Shown here one piece after another: positions 1 through 5,627 of a stretch of 7,535 nt of DNA (its first letter is position 1; each line of letters opens with the position of its first letter). This DNA is from JBDRLD01 sp043813445. GTDB taxonomy: Bacteria > Patescibacteriota > Patescibacteriia > JACPHY01. The DNA lies in assembly GCA_043813445.1 (NCBI GenBank), contig JBDRLD010000082.1, positions 1 through 7,535 of the forward strand, in the 5' to 3' direction. Under the pieces are notes generated by a model. That model did not search any database. It worked only from the letters and a program-made list of their open reading frames with translations, and was not told where the DNA came from. A program made the translations under genes and the position numbers.

Positions 1-1
1 T

Positions 2-1054
2 GGACTCGCTATCCTTGTACGATCACATCGTTGGTGGCAGTGGGGGATTGGCGGACTTTGCATTGGACTCGCGTTGACCATGAGAACGCACGAGTTGATT
101 TGGGTCGCCACACTTCTCATCGTCGTGTTCGCAATCACCCGTTCAAAGAAGAAGCTTCCGCTTGCGTGTGCGCTCGTCATTGGTATGGCACTGCCATTCA
201 TTCCGGTGCTCGCCATGCAGCAGGAACTCTACGGGAGCTTGTGGACCACCGGCTATTCGGTGCTTGGAGCCGAAAATGGACTCCCCACCGAATTTTCGGG
301 AGTACCGTTCCTTCCCGGATTTCTTCAGGCATTTATCGCACCGTTTGGCTGGCACCCAGTGCTAGCTGTGCAGCGTTTTTGGCAATATCTGATTCTGCCG
401 TACTGGTGGTTTATCGGACTCGCGTCGCTCGGACTGATTACGGGTGTTGCCGATCGTCGAGCATCGAGTATGAAATGGGGTGCGATTGGAACAATCGTTC
501 TCACTGCATGGCTTGTGCTCTTCTACGGCAGTTGGACGCTCGCCGATCCGCTTGTGCGTGCAGTGAACGTATTGACGATCTCGTATGTGCGGTACTGGTT
601 ACCGATCGTTGTACTGCTCGCGCCATGGGCGGCATACGGTCTCCTCGCGCTGGTGCGCCGCATGCCGTCTCAGTGGGCGCGGGTGACAATCGGACTTATC
701 ATGGTTGGCATCGCGTTCGCGAGCACGGCGCAAGTGGTGCTTGATCCGATTGAGGGACTTCGGCAGCAGTCGCAGGCACTGGAGGAGCACCGCGCACGAG
801 CACGGGCAGTTGTTGCGTCGACCGAGCCGAATGCGATTATTGTGTCCCATCGCATGGATAAGGTATTTTTTCCGGAGCGTGCGGTCATCCACGCGTCAGA
901 ACAACCGGAGCTGGATACACAATTCCTTGATCGACTTGCGCGCGTAGATGCGCCACGCTACTGGTATGGGCCGAACGCGCCACAGCTACCAGGCTTCACA
1001 CTTATACCCGTTGGCGATATGCCGTTTCACGAGCAGCTTTTCCGGCTCCGGTAA
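2..1054 (+). CDS. GT-C / family-39-like membrane glycosyltransferase, C-terminal part (5' cut)
   Basis: The frame is open from the first complete codon at position 2 to TAA at 1052-1054, so the gene begins before the window; the TTG at 74 and ATG at 80 are internal. What remains (350 residues) has about seven hydrophobic segments: near residues 12-26, 29-45, 51-72, 130-150, 158-177, 193-217 and 224-246. A soluble tail of roughly 100 residues follows. The segment with RYWLP followed by hydrophobic residues resembles the Arg-Tyr-x-Leu-Pro helix start common in GT-C enzymes (PMT/ArnT/GT39 type), which move a sugar from a polyprenyl-phosphate donor on the outer membrane face. The catalytic acidic residues of that class sit in the first extracellular loop, which is missing here, so activity and substrate cannot be judged. 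Three bases separate it from the next gene. A polymerase- or flippase-like membrane protein is a less likely alternative. Confidence 0.7.
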   Translation, partial: GLAILVRSHRWWQWGIGGLCIGLALTMRTHELIWVATLLIVVFAITRSKKKLPLACALVIGMALPFIPVLAMQQELYGSLWTTGYSVLGAENGLPTEFSGVPFLPGFLQAFIAPFGWHPVLAVQRFWQYLILPYWWFIGLASLGLITGVADRRASSMKWGAIGTIVLTAWLVLFYGSWTLADPLVRAVNVLTISYVRYWLPIVVLLAPWAAYGLLALVRRMPSQWARVTIGLIMVGIAFASTAQVVLDPIEGLRQQSQALEEHRARARAVVASTEPNAIIVSHRMDKVFFPERAVIHASEQPELDTQFLDRLARVDAPRYWYGPNAPQLPGFTLIPVGDMPFHEQLFRLR

Positions 1055-1057
1055 TCT

Positions 1058-1633
1058 ATGAATCGACTGCAGCGGTACGCACAAATAATCGCACTACTCC
1101 TCGCGGGGTGCGTGCTTGTAGTACTCGCACTACGTGATGTGCAATTAGATCGTGAGCTCGTCATGGATTCGAAATTGGATCGCGCGACACCGTACCTTTC
1201 AACCTTTGGCCCCGCACCGCGTGTGGAGACAGACGGTGCGAGCGTGCGACTGATTGGCGAGCCGGCGTACGTCGATCTCCGGATGCCGCGTTGGTTCCAC
1301 GATGCAACCATAGAACTTACGTACGAGAATCCGTCCGCAGTGCCGTTCCGCCTTGGTGTGCGCACGCACCCTACCGTTTGGCAGTTCGACGTGAAGACAA
1401 TCGATGGCGGTGACGTTAATGGGATGGTGCTCGAACGTCACATGGATGTCGTATCGCCTCGCGATGGAGTCGTGGTCGTTCCGTTCACGTTCAGCCGATC
1501 GTGGCAGGATCGAAATGTTTATCGGCTCATCTTCTCCGCACCGGGTGTTTCCGAAGAACAACCTATTACCATTCGCGGGATGCGTGTCGTGGCGATGCGC
1601 GCGCCGATCTGTGGATTTGGTTTCTGTTTATGA
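1058..1633 (+). CDS. Membrane-anchored protein with extracytoplasmic beta-rich domain, unknown function
   Basis: 191 residues; I cannot assign a named family. Residues about 8-26 form one hydrophobic helix after a short basic N-terminus (MNRLQRYAQ), consistent with a signal anchor that leaves the rest outside the membrane. There is no clear lipobox or signal peptidase site. Residues about 60-180 alternate short beta-like stretches and turns (for example AYVDLRMPRWF, ATIELTYEN, VVVVPFTFSRSW, ITIRGMRVV). This looks like a jelly-roll or carbohydrate-binding-type sandwich, judged by pattern only. It ends in PICGFGFCL, with two cysteines four residues apart that could form a disulfide. The ATG at 1058 lies 3 nt after the GT-C stop, with no evident Shine-Dalgarno site; its TGA overlaps the next ATG (ATGA at 1630-1633). 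Context suggests a glycan-binding or accessory partner of the GT-C enzyme, which is inference. Confidence 0.75.
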   Translation: MNRLQRYAQIIALLLAGCVLVVLALRDVQLDRELVMDSKLDRATPYLSTFGPAPRVETDGASVRLIGEPAYVDLRMPRWFHDATIELTYENPSAVPFRLGVRTHPTVWQFDVKTIDGGDVNGMVLERHMDVVSPRDGVVVVPFTFSRSWQDRNVYRLIFSAPGVSEEQPITIRGMRVVAMRAPICGFGFCL

Positions 1634-2016
1634 TTACCACTTCGTCTTACACCAGCGTTCGTCGGGTTGCCGCGACACTCCTCCCGGTCCTCGTTGTGCT
1701 CTACCCTCTTTTTCTTATTCTTGATGATATCGAGCCGGGTTTTGTGCGAAGTGTTTTCAATCCGCATTGGTGCTTGATCGCGCTCATTGTGGTTGGTACG
1801 CTGGCTGGGCAGCAGGAAGTCAGCCATGTGACGTTGCCGCGATGGGCGGCGCGAGTCCTCACGTTGGCGGCTTCGGTAATGACTGCGCTGTGGATGTGGT
1901 GGCGACTTGGTGGCGGTATGCTGGGCATTGCGGTGGCTTGTTGCGTAGCCGTCGCGATTATTTCGACCGGATACATCGTGTTGACACCGACGAATGAAGG
2001 AGCCGACGAGTTGTAG
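1630..2016 (+). CDS. Small four-helix membrane protein, unknown function
   Basis: 128 residues ending at TAG 2014-2016. The frame is open further upstream (to GTG 1501), but ATG 1630 is chosen because it forms an ATGA overlap with the previous stop and the upstream part would lie inside that gene. Four hydrophobic segments are visible, near residues 12-31, 45-59, 75-93 and 99-120, joined by short loops, with a charged C-terminal tail ending EGADEL. Size and topology resemble small glycan-locus membrane proteins such as GtrA-type flippases, but I see no GtrA signature, so this is only analogy. Translational coupling to the anchored protein suggests the two act together with the upstream GT-C enzyme. 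It could also be a detached fragment of a larger membrane protein; nothing in the sequence decides this. Confidence 0.65.
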   Translation: MITTSSYTSVRRVAATLLPVLVVLYPLFLILDDIEPGFVRSVFNPHWCLIALIVVGTLAGQQEVSHVTLPRWAARVLTLAASVMTALWMWWRLGGGMLGIAVACCVAVAIISTGYIVLTPTNEGADEL

Positions 2017-2019
2017 AAT
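2014..2019 (+). promoter_or_regulatory. Possible -10 element upstream of rfbB
   Basis: TAGAAT matches the -10 consensus TATAAT at five of six positions and overlaps the TAG stop of the preceding gene. Start of transcription would fall near 2026, giving a leader of about 28 nt before ATG 2054. No good -35 lies at 16-18 nt. A perfect TTGACA occurs at 1981-1986, but the spacing is 27 nt, too long for a normal sigma-70 promoter. It is a weak candidate for an internal promoter separating the membrane genes from the sugar-nucleotide genes. Confidence 0.25.
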
Positions 2020-2053
2020 ATTCCCTTCACTTGCGCCAATTTTTGGACTCTCT

Positions 2054-3103
2054 ATGAAACTACTCGTTTGTGGCGGCGCCGGATTTATTGGTTCGAATTT
2101 TATCCGGTACATGCTCAGTGCATATCCGGAAGTGTCGATCGTAAATTACGATGCGCTGACGTATGCGGCTAATCCGGACAACCTTTTGGATGTCGTGGCG
2201 CGCTTCGGATCGCGTTACGCCTTCGTGCACGGCGACATTATCGATAATACAAAAGTAGTTGCGACGATTCGCGAGTATCATATCGATTCGCTCATCAGTT
2301 TCGCGGCGGAGACGCACGTGGATCGCTCTATCCACCTCGGTGCTTTTCCATTTGTGCGCACGAACGTGCTCGGCGTGTGTTCGCTGCTCGACGCGGTGAA
2401 ACAGACGGGTATTGAACGATTTGTAAATGTGTCGACGGATGAAGTCTTTGGAAAGCTAGAACTCGATGAGGATCGTCTCTTCACTGAGGAAACGGCGTTT
2501 GCACCAAACGTACCGTACGCGGCGGCAAAGGCCGGAGGCGATCTTCTCTGTCGCGCGTATGCGAAGACGCATGGTACCCCGGTTGTCGTCACACATTGCT
2601 CGAACAATTATGGTCCGTACCAGTTCCCGGAGAAGCTGATTCCGTTTGTGATTTTCCGCGCACTCGCACACGAGCCCGTGCCGATTTATGGCGATGGACT
2701 TCATGTGCGCGACTGGATTTTCGTAGAGGATCATTGCACCGCGCTCGATCAGGCGCTTCGGCATGGTCGGAGCGGCGAGGTCTACAATATCGGCGTCGAT
2801 AATGAGCTAAATAATCTTGAAGTTGTCGATGCAATTCTCGACATCCTTGGAAAGCCACATACCTTGAAGGAGCATGTAGCGGATCGTCCGGGACACGATC
2901 GTCGCTACGCGATTGATGCGACGCGAATACGCGGATTGAATTGGGCCCCGGTATACTCCGCGGATCGTTTCGCAGAAGGACTTGAACGGACGGTGAGGTG
3001 GTATCTCGACAATGGTCCATGGATTGATCGATTGCGTCAGCGAGCGGCAGAGATAAATGCGCACATCCAAGTTGCGGACCATCAACCACAGGTCAACGTA
3101 TGA
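2054..3103 (+). CDS. rfbB: dTDP-glucose 4,6-dehydratase (RfbB/RmlB)
   Basis: 349 residues, the usual length for RmlB. This extended short-chain dehydrogenase uses tightly bound NAD to turn dTDP-glucose into dTDP-4-keto-6-deoxyglucose in the cytoplasm, the second step of dTDP-rhamnose and many other deoxysugar routes. Visible landmarks are the Rossmann motif GGAGFIGSNF at residues 7-16, the catalytic Thr128-Asp129-Glu130 in STDEVFG, the YxxxK pair Tyr155/Lys159 in YAAAK, and the family blocks SNNYGPYQFPEKLIP (183-197), HVRDWIFVEDH (217-227) and DRPGHDRRYAID (277-288). All key residues are present, so it should be active. ATG 2054 is preferred because it begins MKLLVCGGAGF directly before the nucleotide fold, with a weak GGA 6 nt upstream; an in-frame ATG at 1994 would add 20 unrelated residues overlapping the previous gene. 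Its TGA overlaps the next ATG. Confidence 0.97.
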   Translation: MKLLVCGGAGFIGSNFIRYMLSAYPEVSIVNYDALTYAANPDNLLDVVARFGSRYAFVHGDIIDNTKVVATIREYHIDSLISFAAETHVDRSIHLGAFPFVRTNVLGVCSLLDAVKQTGIERFVNVSTDEVFGKLELDEDRLFTEETAFAPNVPYAAAKAGGDLLCRAYAKTHGTPVVVTHCSNNYGPYQFPEKLIPFVIFRALAHEPVPIYGDGLHVRDWIFVEDHCTALDQALRHGRSGEVYNIGVDNELNNLEVVDAILDILGKPHTLKEHVADRPGHDRRYAIDATRIRGLNWAPVYSADRFAEGLERTVRWYLDNGPWIDRLRQRAAEINAHIQVADHQPQVNV

Positions 3104-3654
3104 GTATTATTGCTGACGCGAAGGTTGAGGCTACTTCCATAGGTGGTCTCGAGTTGCATCACACTAAGGTGGTGGGGGATTCGCGTGGAATGCTCGCAGA
3201 GCTCGTTCGGGATGGCGCGAAGAATCCGGTACTCGAGCCAGGGTTTGGCAATCTCTACGTTTCAATTGCAACCGGAAAGCACACCGGACGAGCAGCACAC
3301 GTACACTTTGAACTTCGGGAGCTCTTCTTTACGCTGACCGGAACGGCACTTTGGTTTTTCCACGATCTCCGAAAGGAATCTCCTACATTCGGAACGTCCT
3401 ATGCGTGCATATTTGGTTTTGATCGACCGGACAGAGACGTTCCTGACCCCGTGTACGTACTTGCAGATCAGGATATGGTGCGTGTTGATGTTCCGCCGGG
3501 TGTGTATCATGCATATTGGCCGTTAACCGATACGGCGGTGACCGTACTTGCGCTGCCGTCGTTGCCGCATGACGACACGGATTATGATCGCCGGCCACCA
3601 CAGGATATTCCGGGATGCACAGAGCACGTAGCGCGGTACGGAATTGCGCTGTGA
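3100..3654 (+). CDS. RmlC-like cupin, dTDP-4-dehydrorhamnose 3,5-epimerase family (divergent)
   Basis: 184 residues, the typical RmlC length. RmlC epimerises C3 and C5 of dTDP-4-keto-6-deoxyglucose. Family-like blocks in order are GDSRG (26-30), Arg64-x-x-His67 matching the Arg-Gly-Leu-His active-site block, DLRKESPTFG (89-98), VPPGVYHAY (131-139), and an acidic tail (DYDRRPPQDIP, 161-171) where the catalytic-dyad Asp is expected. His67 would be the catalytic base. Lined up by eye, the usual Tyr of the YK block after PPG-x-x-H falls on Leu150, so the general acid seems to be missing. It may therefore be a single-centre epimerase, a ketoisomerase-like cupin, or an epimerase with a relocated acid. 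The ATG overlaps the rfbB stop (ATGA 3100-3103), with a weak AGG upstream, so the protein very probably uses the RfbB product. I am confident of the fold, not of the exact reaction. Confidence 0.82.
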   Translation: MSIIADAKVEATSIGGLELHHTKVVGDSRGMLAELVRDGAKNPVLEPGFGNLYVSIATGKHTGRAAHVHFELRELFFTLTGTALWFFHDLRKESPTFGTSYACIFGFDRPDRDVPDPVYVLADQDMVRVDVPPGVYHAYWPLTDTAVTVLALPSLPHDDTDYDRRPPQDIPGCTEHVARYGIAL

Positions 3655-3680
3655 CGTGATTGGTTTCGATTTTGATCCGA

Positions 3681-3711
3681 ACGCCGGGGCGATTGCCTCG
3701 GCGTCTTCTGT
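3681..3711 (+). terminator. GC-rich hairpin, candidate intrinsic terminator after the rfbB pair
   Basis: The arms ACGCCGGGGC (3681-3690) and GCCTCGGCGT (3695-3704) pair over 10 bp with one G-U wobble around a GATT loop, starting 27 nt after the RmlC-like stop. The following CTTCTGT is only moderately T-rich, so termination may be partial. There is no better T-tract on the other strand. Position and stem strength fit the end of a transcription unit. Confidence 0.5.
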
Positions 3712-3721
3712 GCGGTAGCAT
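3693..3721 (+). promoter_or_regulatory. Candidate sigma-70-type promoter for the glycosyltransferase operon
   Basis: TTGCCT (3693-3698, four of six to TTGACA) and TAGCAT (3716-3721, four of six to TATAAT) are separated by exactly 17 nt. Start of transcription would be near 3728, leaving about 46 nt of leader before ATG 3774. The -35 lies in the loop and right arm of the preceding hairpin, so terminator and promoter share bases. Both boxes are imperfect; the support comes from the spacing and from the position in the only sizeable gene gap. Confidence 0.45.
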
Positions 3722-3736
3722 GGAGGCGCATAGTCC

Positions 3737-3753
3737 CCCCCTATTCTAGGGGG
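3737..3753 (+). promoter_or_regulatory. Perfect leader hairpin next to the ribosome binding site
   Basis: CCCCCTA (3737-3743), TTC loop and TAGGGGG (3747-3753) form a perfect 7-bp inverted repeat. Its right arm runs into the Shine-Dalgarno sequence GGAGGAG (3752-3758) and hides its first two G residues. In a transcript from the promoter candidate it would lie in the 5' leader and could reduce or tune ribosome access to the first GT2 gene. There is no T-tract, so terminator function is unlikely. Confidence 0.4.
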
Positions 3754-3758
3754 AGGAG
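3752..3758 (+). promoter_or_regulatory. Strong Shine-Dalgarno site of the first GT2 gene
   Basis: GGAGGAG is among the strongest Shine-Dalgarno matches in the window; most other starts here have weak or no match. It lies 15 nt before ATG 3774 and 9 nt before an in-frame GTG at 3768. A weaker AGGG (3765-3768) lies 5 nt before the ATG, so the spacing leaves both starts possible. Confidence 0.6.
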
Positions 3759-3773
3759 ATAGATAGGGTGTGT

Positions 3774-4631
3774 ATGGACCTGAGTATCATTATTGTTTCC
3801 TGGAACATTCGCGAGCAATTGCGGGCTTGTTTGTCATCGATAGCGGAGACGATGCAAGGAAGCACGCTCCGGTACTCCGTGTCTGTCGTGGATAATGCCT
3901 CGACCGATGGCAGTGCAACGATGGTGCGCGAGGAGTTCCCCGATATCCGTCTGATCGCAAATGAGGAGAATCGTGGATTTGCCGCAGCTAATAATCAGTC
4001 GCTTCAACGCGATGCTGAGAAGTCGGAATTTGTTCTCCTCCTCAATCCGGATATGCGCGTGCTCCCCGGAACTCTGGATGGCATAGTGCAATTCATGCGG
4101 CGCTCCGGAAATGAACGCGTCGGTGTTGCGGGGTGCAAACTTATCGACGATCATGGCGCTATTGTGCCACACGTGCGCCATTTCCCGACGTTACTCGACC
4201 AGTTCGCGGTTCTCACGAAAATGGCACGGGTGATGCCGCGTCTTCTCGATCGCTACCTGATGCGCGACTTCGATACGAATCGCGAGGCAGACGTCGATTC
4301 CATTCGTGGCGCATTCTTTTGCATCCGATCTTCGGTGGTGCGTCAGCTTGGCATGCTGGATGAAGATTACTTCGTCTGGTTTGAAGAGGTGGACTTCTGC
4401 CGTCGTGTTGTCGATGCCGGATGGCGTGTCGTGTATACGCCGAGCGTGAAGTGCATCGATTATGTTGGACAGAGTTTTCGTCAGGTGCGTCTCTTTAGGA
4501 AGCAGCGATACTTTACGAAGAGTATGTGTACCTACTTCCGGAAACATCGTCCGTGGTGGGAGTATGTGATACTCGTTTCTGTGCGGCCGTTCGTCCTTGC
4601 GGTTGCATGGGTCCTCGATCGGTTCCGATGA
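3774..4631 (+). CDS. GT2 family glycosyltransferase, WbbL/rhamnosyltransferase-like (first of three)
   Basis: 285 residues from ATG 3774. This is a GT-A fold inverting transferase that takes a nucleotide sugar in the cytoplasm and adds it to a membrane-bound glycan acceptor. Visible motifs are LSIIIVSWN (3-11), VVDNASTDGS (38-47, nucleotide-binding Asp40), NRGFAAANNQ (66-75), the DxD-like metal site LLNPD (89-93), RGAFFCIR (178-185), and DEDYFVWFEEVDFCRR (196-211), whose Glu/Asp pair supplies the likely catalytic base. The spacing matches the WbbL-type subfamily that often transfers rhamnose from dTDP-rhamnose. A hydrophobic stretch at about 264-281 near the C-terminus suggests membrane association. 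ATG 3774 starts directly at the first beta strand; GTG 3768 would add only two residues and has the better-spaced Shine-Dalgarno. It leads an operon of three GT2 genes plus the thymidylyltransferase. Confidence 0.93.
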   Translation: MDLSIIIVSWNIREQLRACLSSIAETMQGSTLRYSVSVVDNASTDGSATMVREEFPDIRLIANEENRGFAAANNQSLQRDAEKSEFVLLLNPDMRVLPGTLDGIVQFMRRSGNERVGVAGCKLIDDHGAIVPHVRHFPTLLDQFAVLTKMARVMPRLLDRYLMRDFDTNREADVDSIRGAFFCIRSSVVRQLGMLDEDYFVWFEEVDFCRRVVDAGWRVVYTPSVKCIDYVGQSFRQVRLFRKQRYFTKSMCTYFRKHRPWWEYVILVSVRPFVLAVAWVLDRFR

Positions 4632-4637
4632 TCTACT

Positions 4638-5627
4638 ATGTCGAAGCTCGTCCTCCAACTCGTCGTGTGGAATGGGGCACACTACCTTCCGCACCATCTC
4701 GCATCGCTGCGCACGCAGTCGTTTCGCGATTGGGAGCTTGTGGTGATTGATAATGGTTCCACGGACTCGTCTCCGCGTGTCCTAGAAGAGCAGCTTGCCG
4801 AATTTTCTCAGCAGACTCGTCTTATTTGTAATCGCGAAAATCGTGGTTTTTCCGGTGGGCACAATCAGGCATTCGTGAGTGCGGAGAGCGAGTATGTGCA
4901 GTTGCTCAATCAAGATACTGTTCTCGATCCGTCCTACCTCGAGCGGCTCGTCGCATTTCTCGAGGCGCGTGACGATGTCGCTGCGGTACAGGGCGCGCTC
5001 CTACGATGGGACTTTGAGCGAAATGTGCAAACGGACGTGATTGATACGCTCGGTCTGAAGATGTGTCGAAGTCGTAGGGTTTGTGAGTTATCCACAGGGC
5101 ACCAACTTTCAACCATCAGCTCGCATGGTGCGCCTTCTCGAGAAATTTTTGGTGTTTCCGGTGCACTTCCTATGTATCGTCGCACTTCAGTCATTGCGGT
5201 AGCATCGGGTGGTGCACTGTTTGATGAGGCGTATGGAAGTTATAAGGAAGACATTGATCTTGCATGGCGGCTGCGGGGAGCGGGATGGCGAGCATTCGTT
5301 ATTCCTACGGCGTGTGCGTGGCACGATCGTACGGCAGACGCAGGGAAGCGCCGTCGTAGCCGCTCACCAATGGAAAGGCGACTATCCTATCGCAATCACC
5401 TCATGACCATAATCAAAAATGAACAATGGAGAACATTCCGACGGGACTGGCGACCGATCGTGTGGTATGAAATGAGGAAGCTCGGCTACGCCTGTATGTG
5501 CGAGTGGGGAACGCTTCGGGGATTCTTTGAGGTGCTTTACGCGCTTCCACGCCTCCTGCGGCAGCGGCGTACGATTCTGGCGCGTGCAACCGCGCCACCG
5601 GAAGTAATGCGAAGGTGGTTTGTATGA
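4638..5627 (+). CDS. GT2 family glycosyltransferase with NQD metal motif (second of three)
   Basis: 329 residues, about 45 longer than its neighbours because of an extended basic C-terminus. GT2 landmarks are LQLVVWNGAHYL (6-17), VIDNGSTDSS (36-45, Asp38), NRENRGFSGGHNQAF (65-79), LLNQDTVLD (89-97) and VSGALPMYRR (173-182), followed by YKEDIDLAWRLRGAGW (202-217) with the base-bearing Glu204-Asp205. The metal motif is Asn-Gln-Asp where both neighbours have Asn-Pro-Asp; the coordinating Asp93 is kept, so activity is expected. Residues 237-320 are rich in Arg and aromatic residues and could lie on the membrane surface; no full membrane helix is obvious. It starts 6 nt after the previous stop with no clear Shine-Dalgarno, and its TGA overlaps the next ATG. 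The sugar donor is unknown; deoxyhexose transfer fits the context. Confidence 0.92.
   Translation: MSKLVLQLVVWNGAHYLPHHLASLRTQSFRDWELVVIDNGSTDSSPRVLEEQLAEFSQQTRLICNRENRGFSGGHNQAFVSAESEYVQLLNQDTVLDPSYLERLVAFLEARDDVAAVQGALLRWDFERNVQTDVIDTLGLKMCRSRRVCELSTGHQLSTISSHGAPSREIFGVSGALPMYRRTSVIAVASGGALFDEAYGSYKEDIDLAWRLRGAGWRAFVIPTACAWHDRTADAGKRRRSRSPMERRLSYRNHLMTIIKNEQWRTFRRDWRPIVWYEMRKLGYACMCEWGTLRGFFEVLYALPRLLRQRRTILARATAPPEVMRRWFV

Noticed and set aside
570..600. TTGACG followed by an AT-containing hexamer resembling a promoter
   Set aside because: It lies within a membrane-helix coding region of the GT-C gene, the -10 match is poor and no gene starts nearby.
31..744. 237-aa + strand open frame overlapping the GT-C gene
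   Set aside because: It has Arg/Ser/Cys/His-rich low-quality protein with no membrane pattern, while the overlapping frame gives clean transmembrane helices and GT-C features.
1994..2053. Upstream ATG for rfbB
   Set aside because: It adds 20 residues unlike any RmlB N-terminus, overlaps the previous gene by 23 nt, and the Rossmann motif sits correctly after ATG 2054.
1519..2112. 197-aa open frame on the minus strand
   Set aside because: It is antisense to two coherent + strand genes and the rfbB start. Its composition is rich in Arg, His and Asn with no recognisable domain, as expected of a shadow frame.
2589..3089. 166-aa minus-strand open frame opposite rfbB
   Set aside because: rfbB is unmistakable over the whole span; the reverse frame has no recognisable motif.
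5088..5096. Perfect DnaA-box consensus TTATCCACA
   Set aside because: It is a single copy inside a GT2 coding region, with no cluster of boxes, AT-rich unwinding region or replication gene nearby, so most likely chance.
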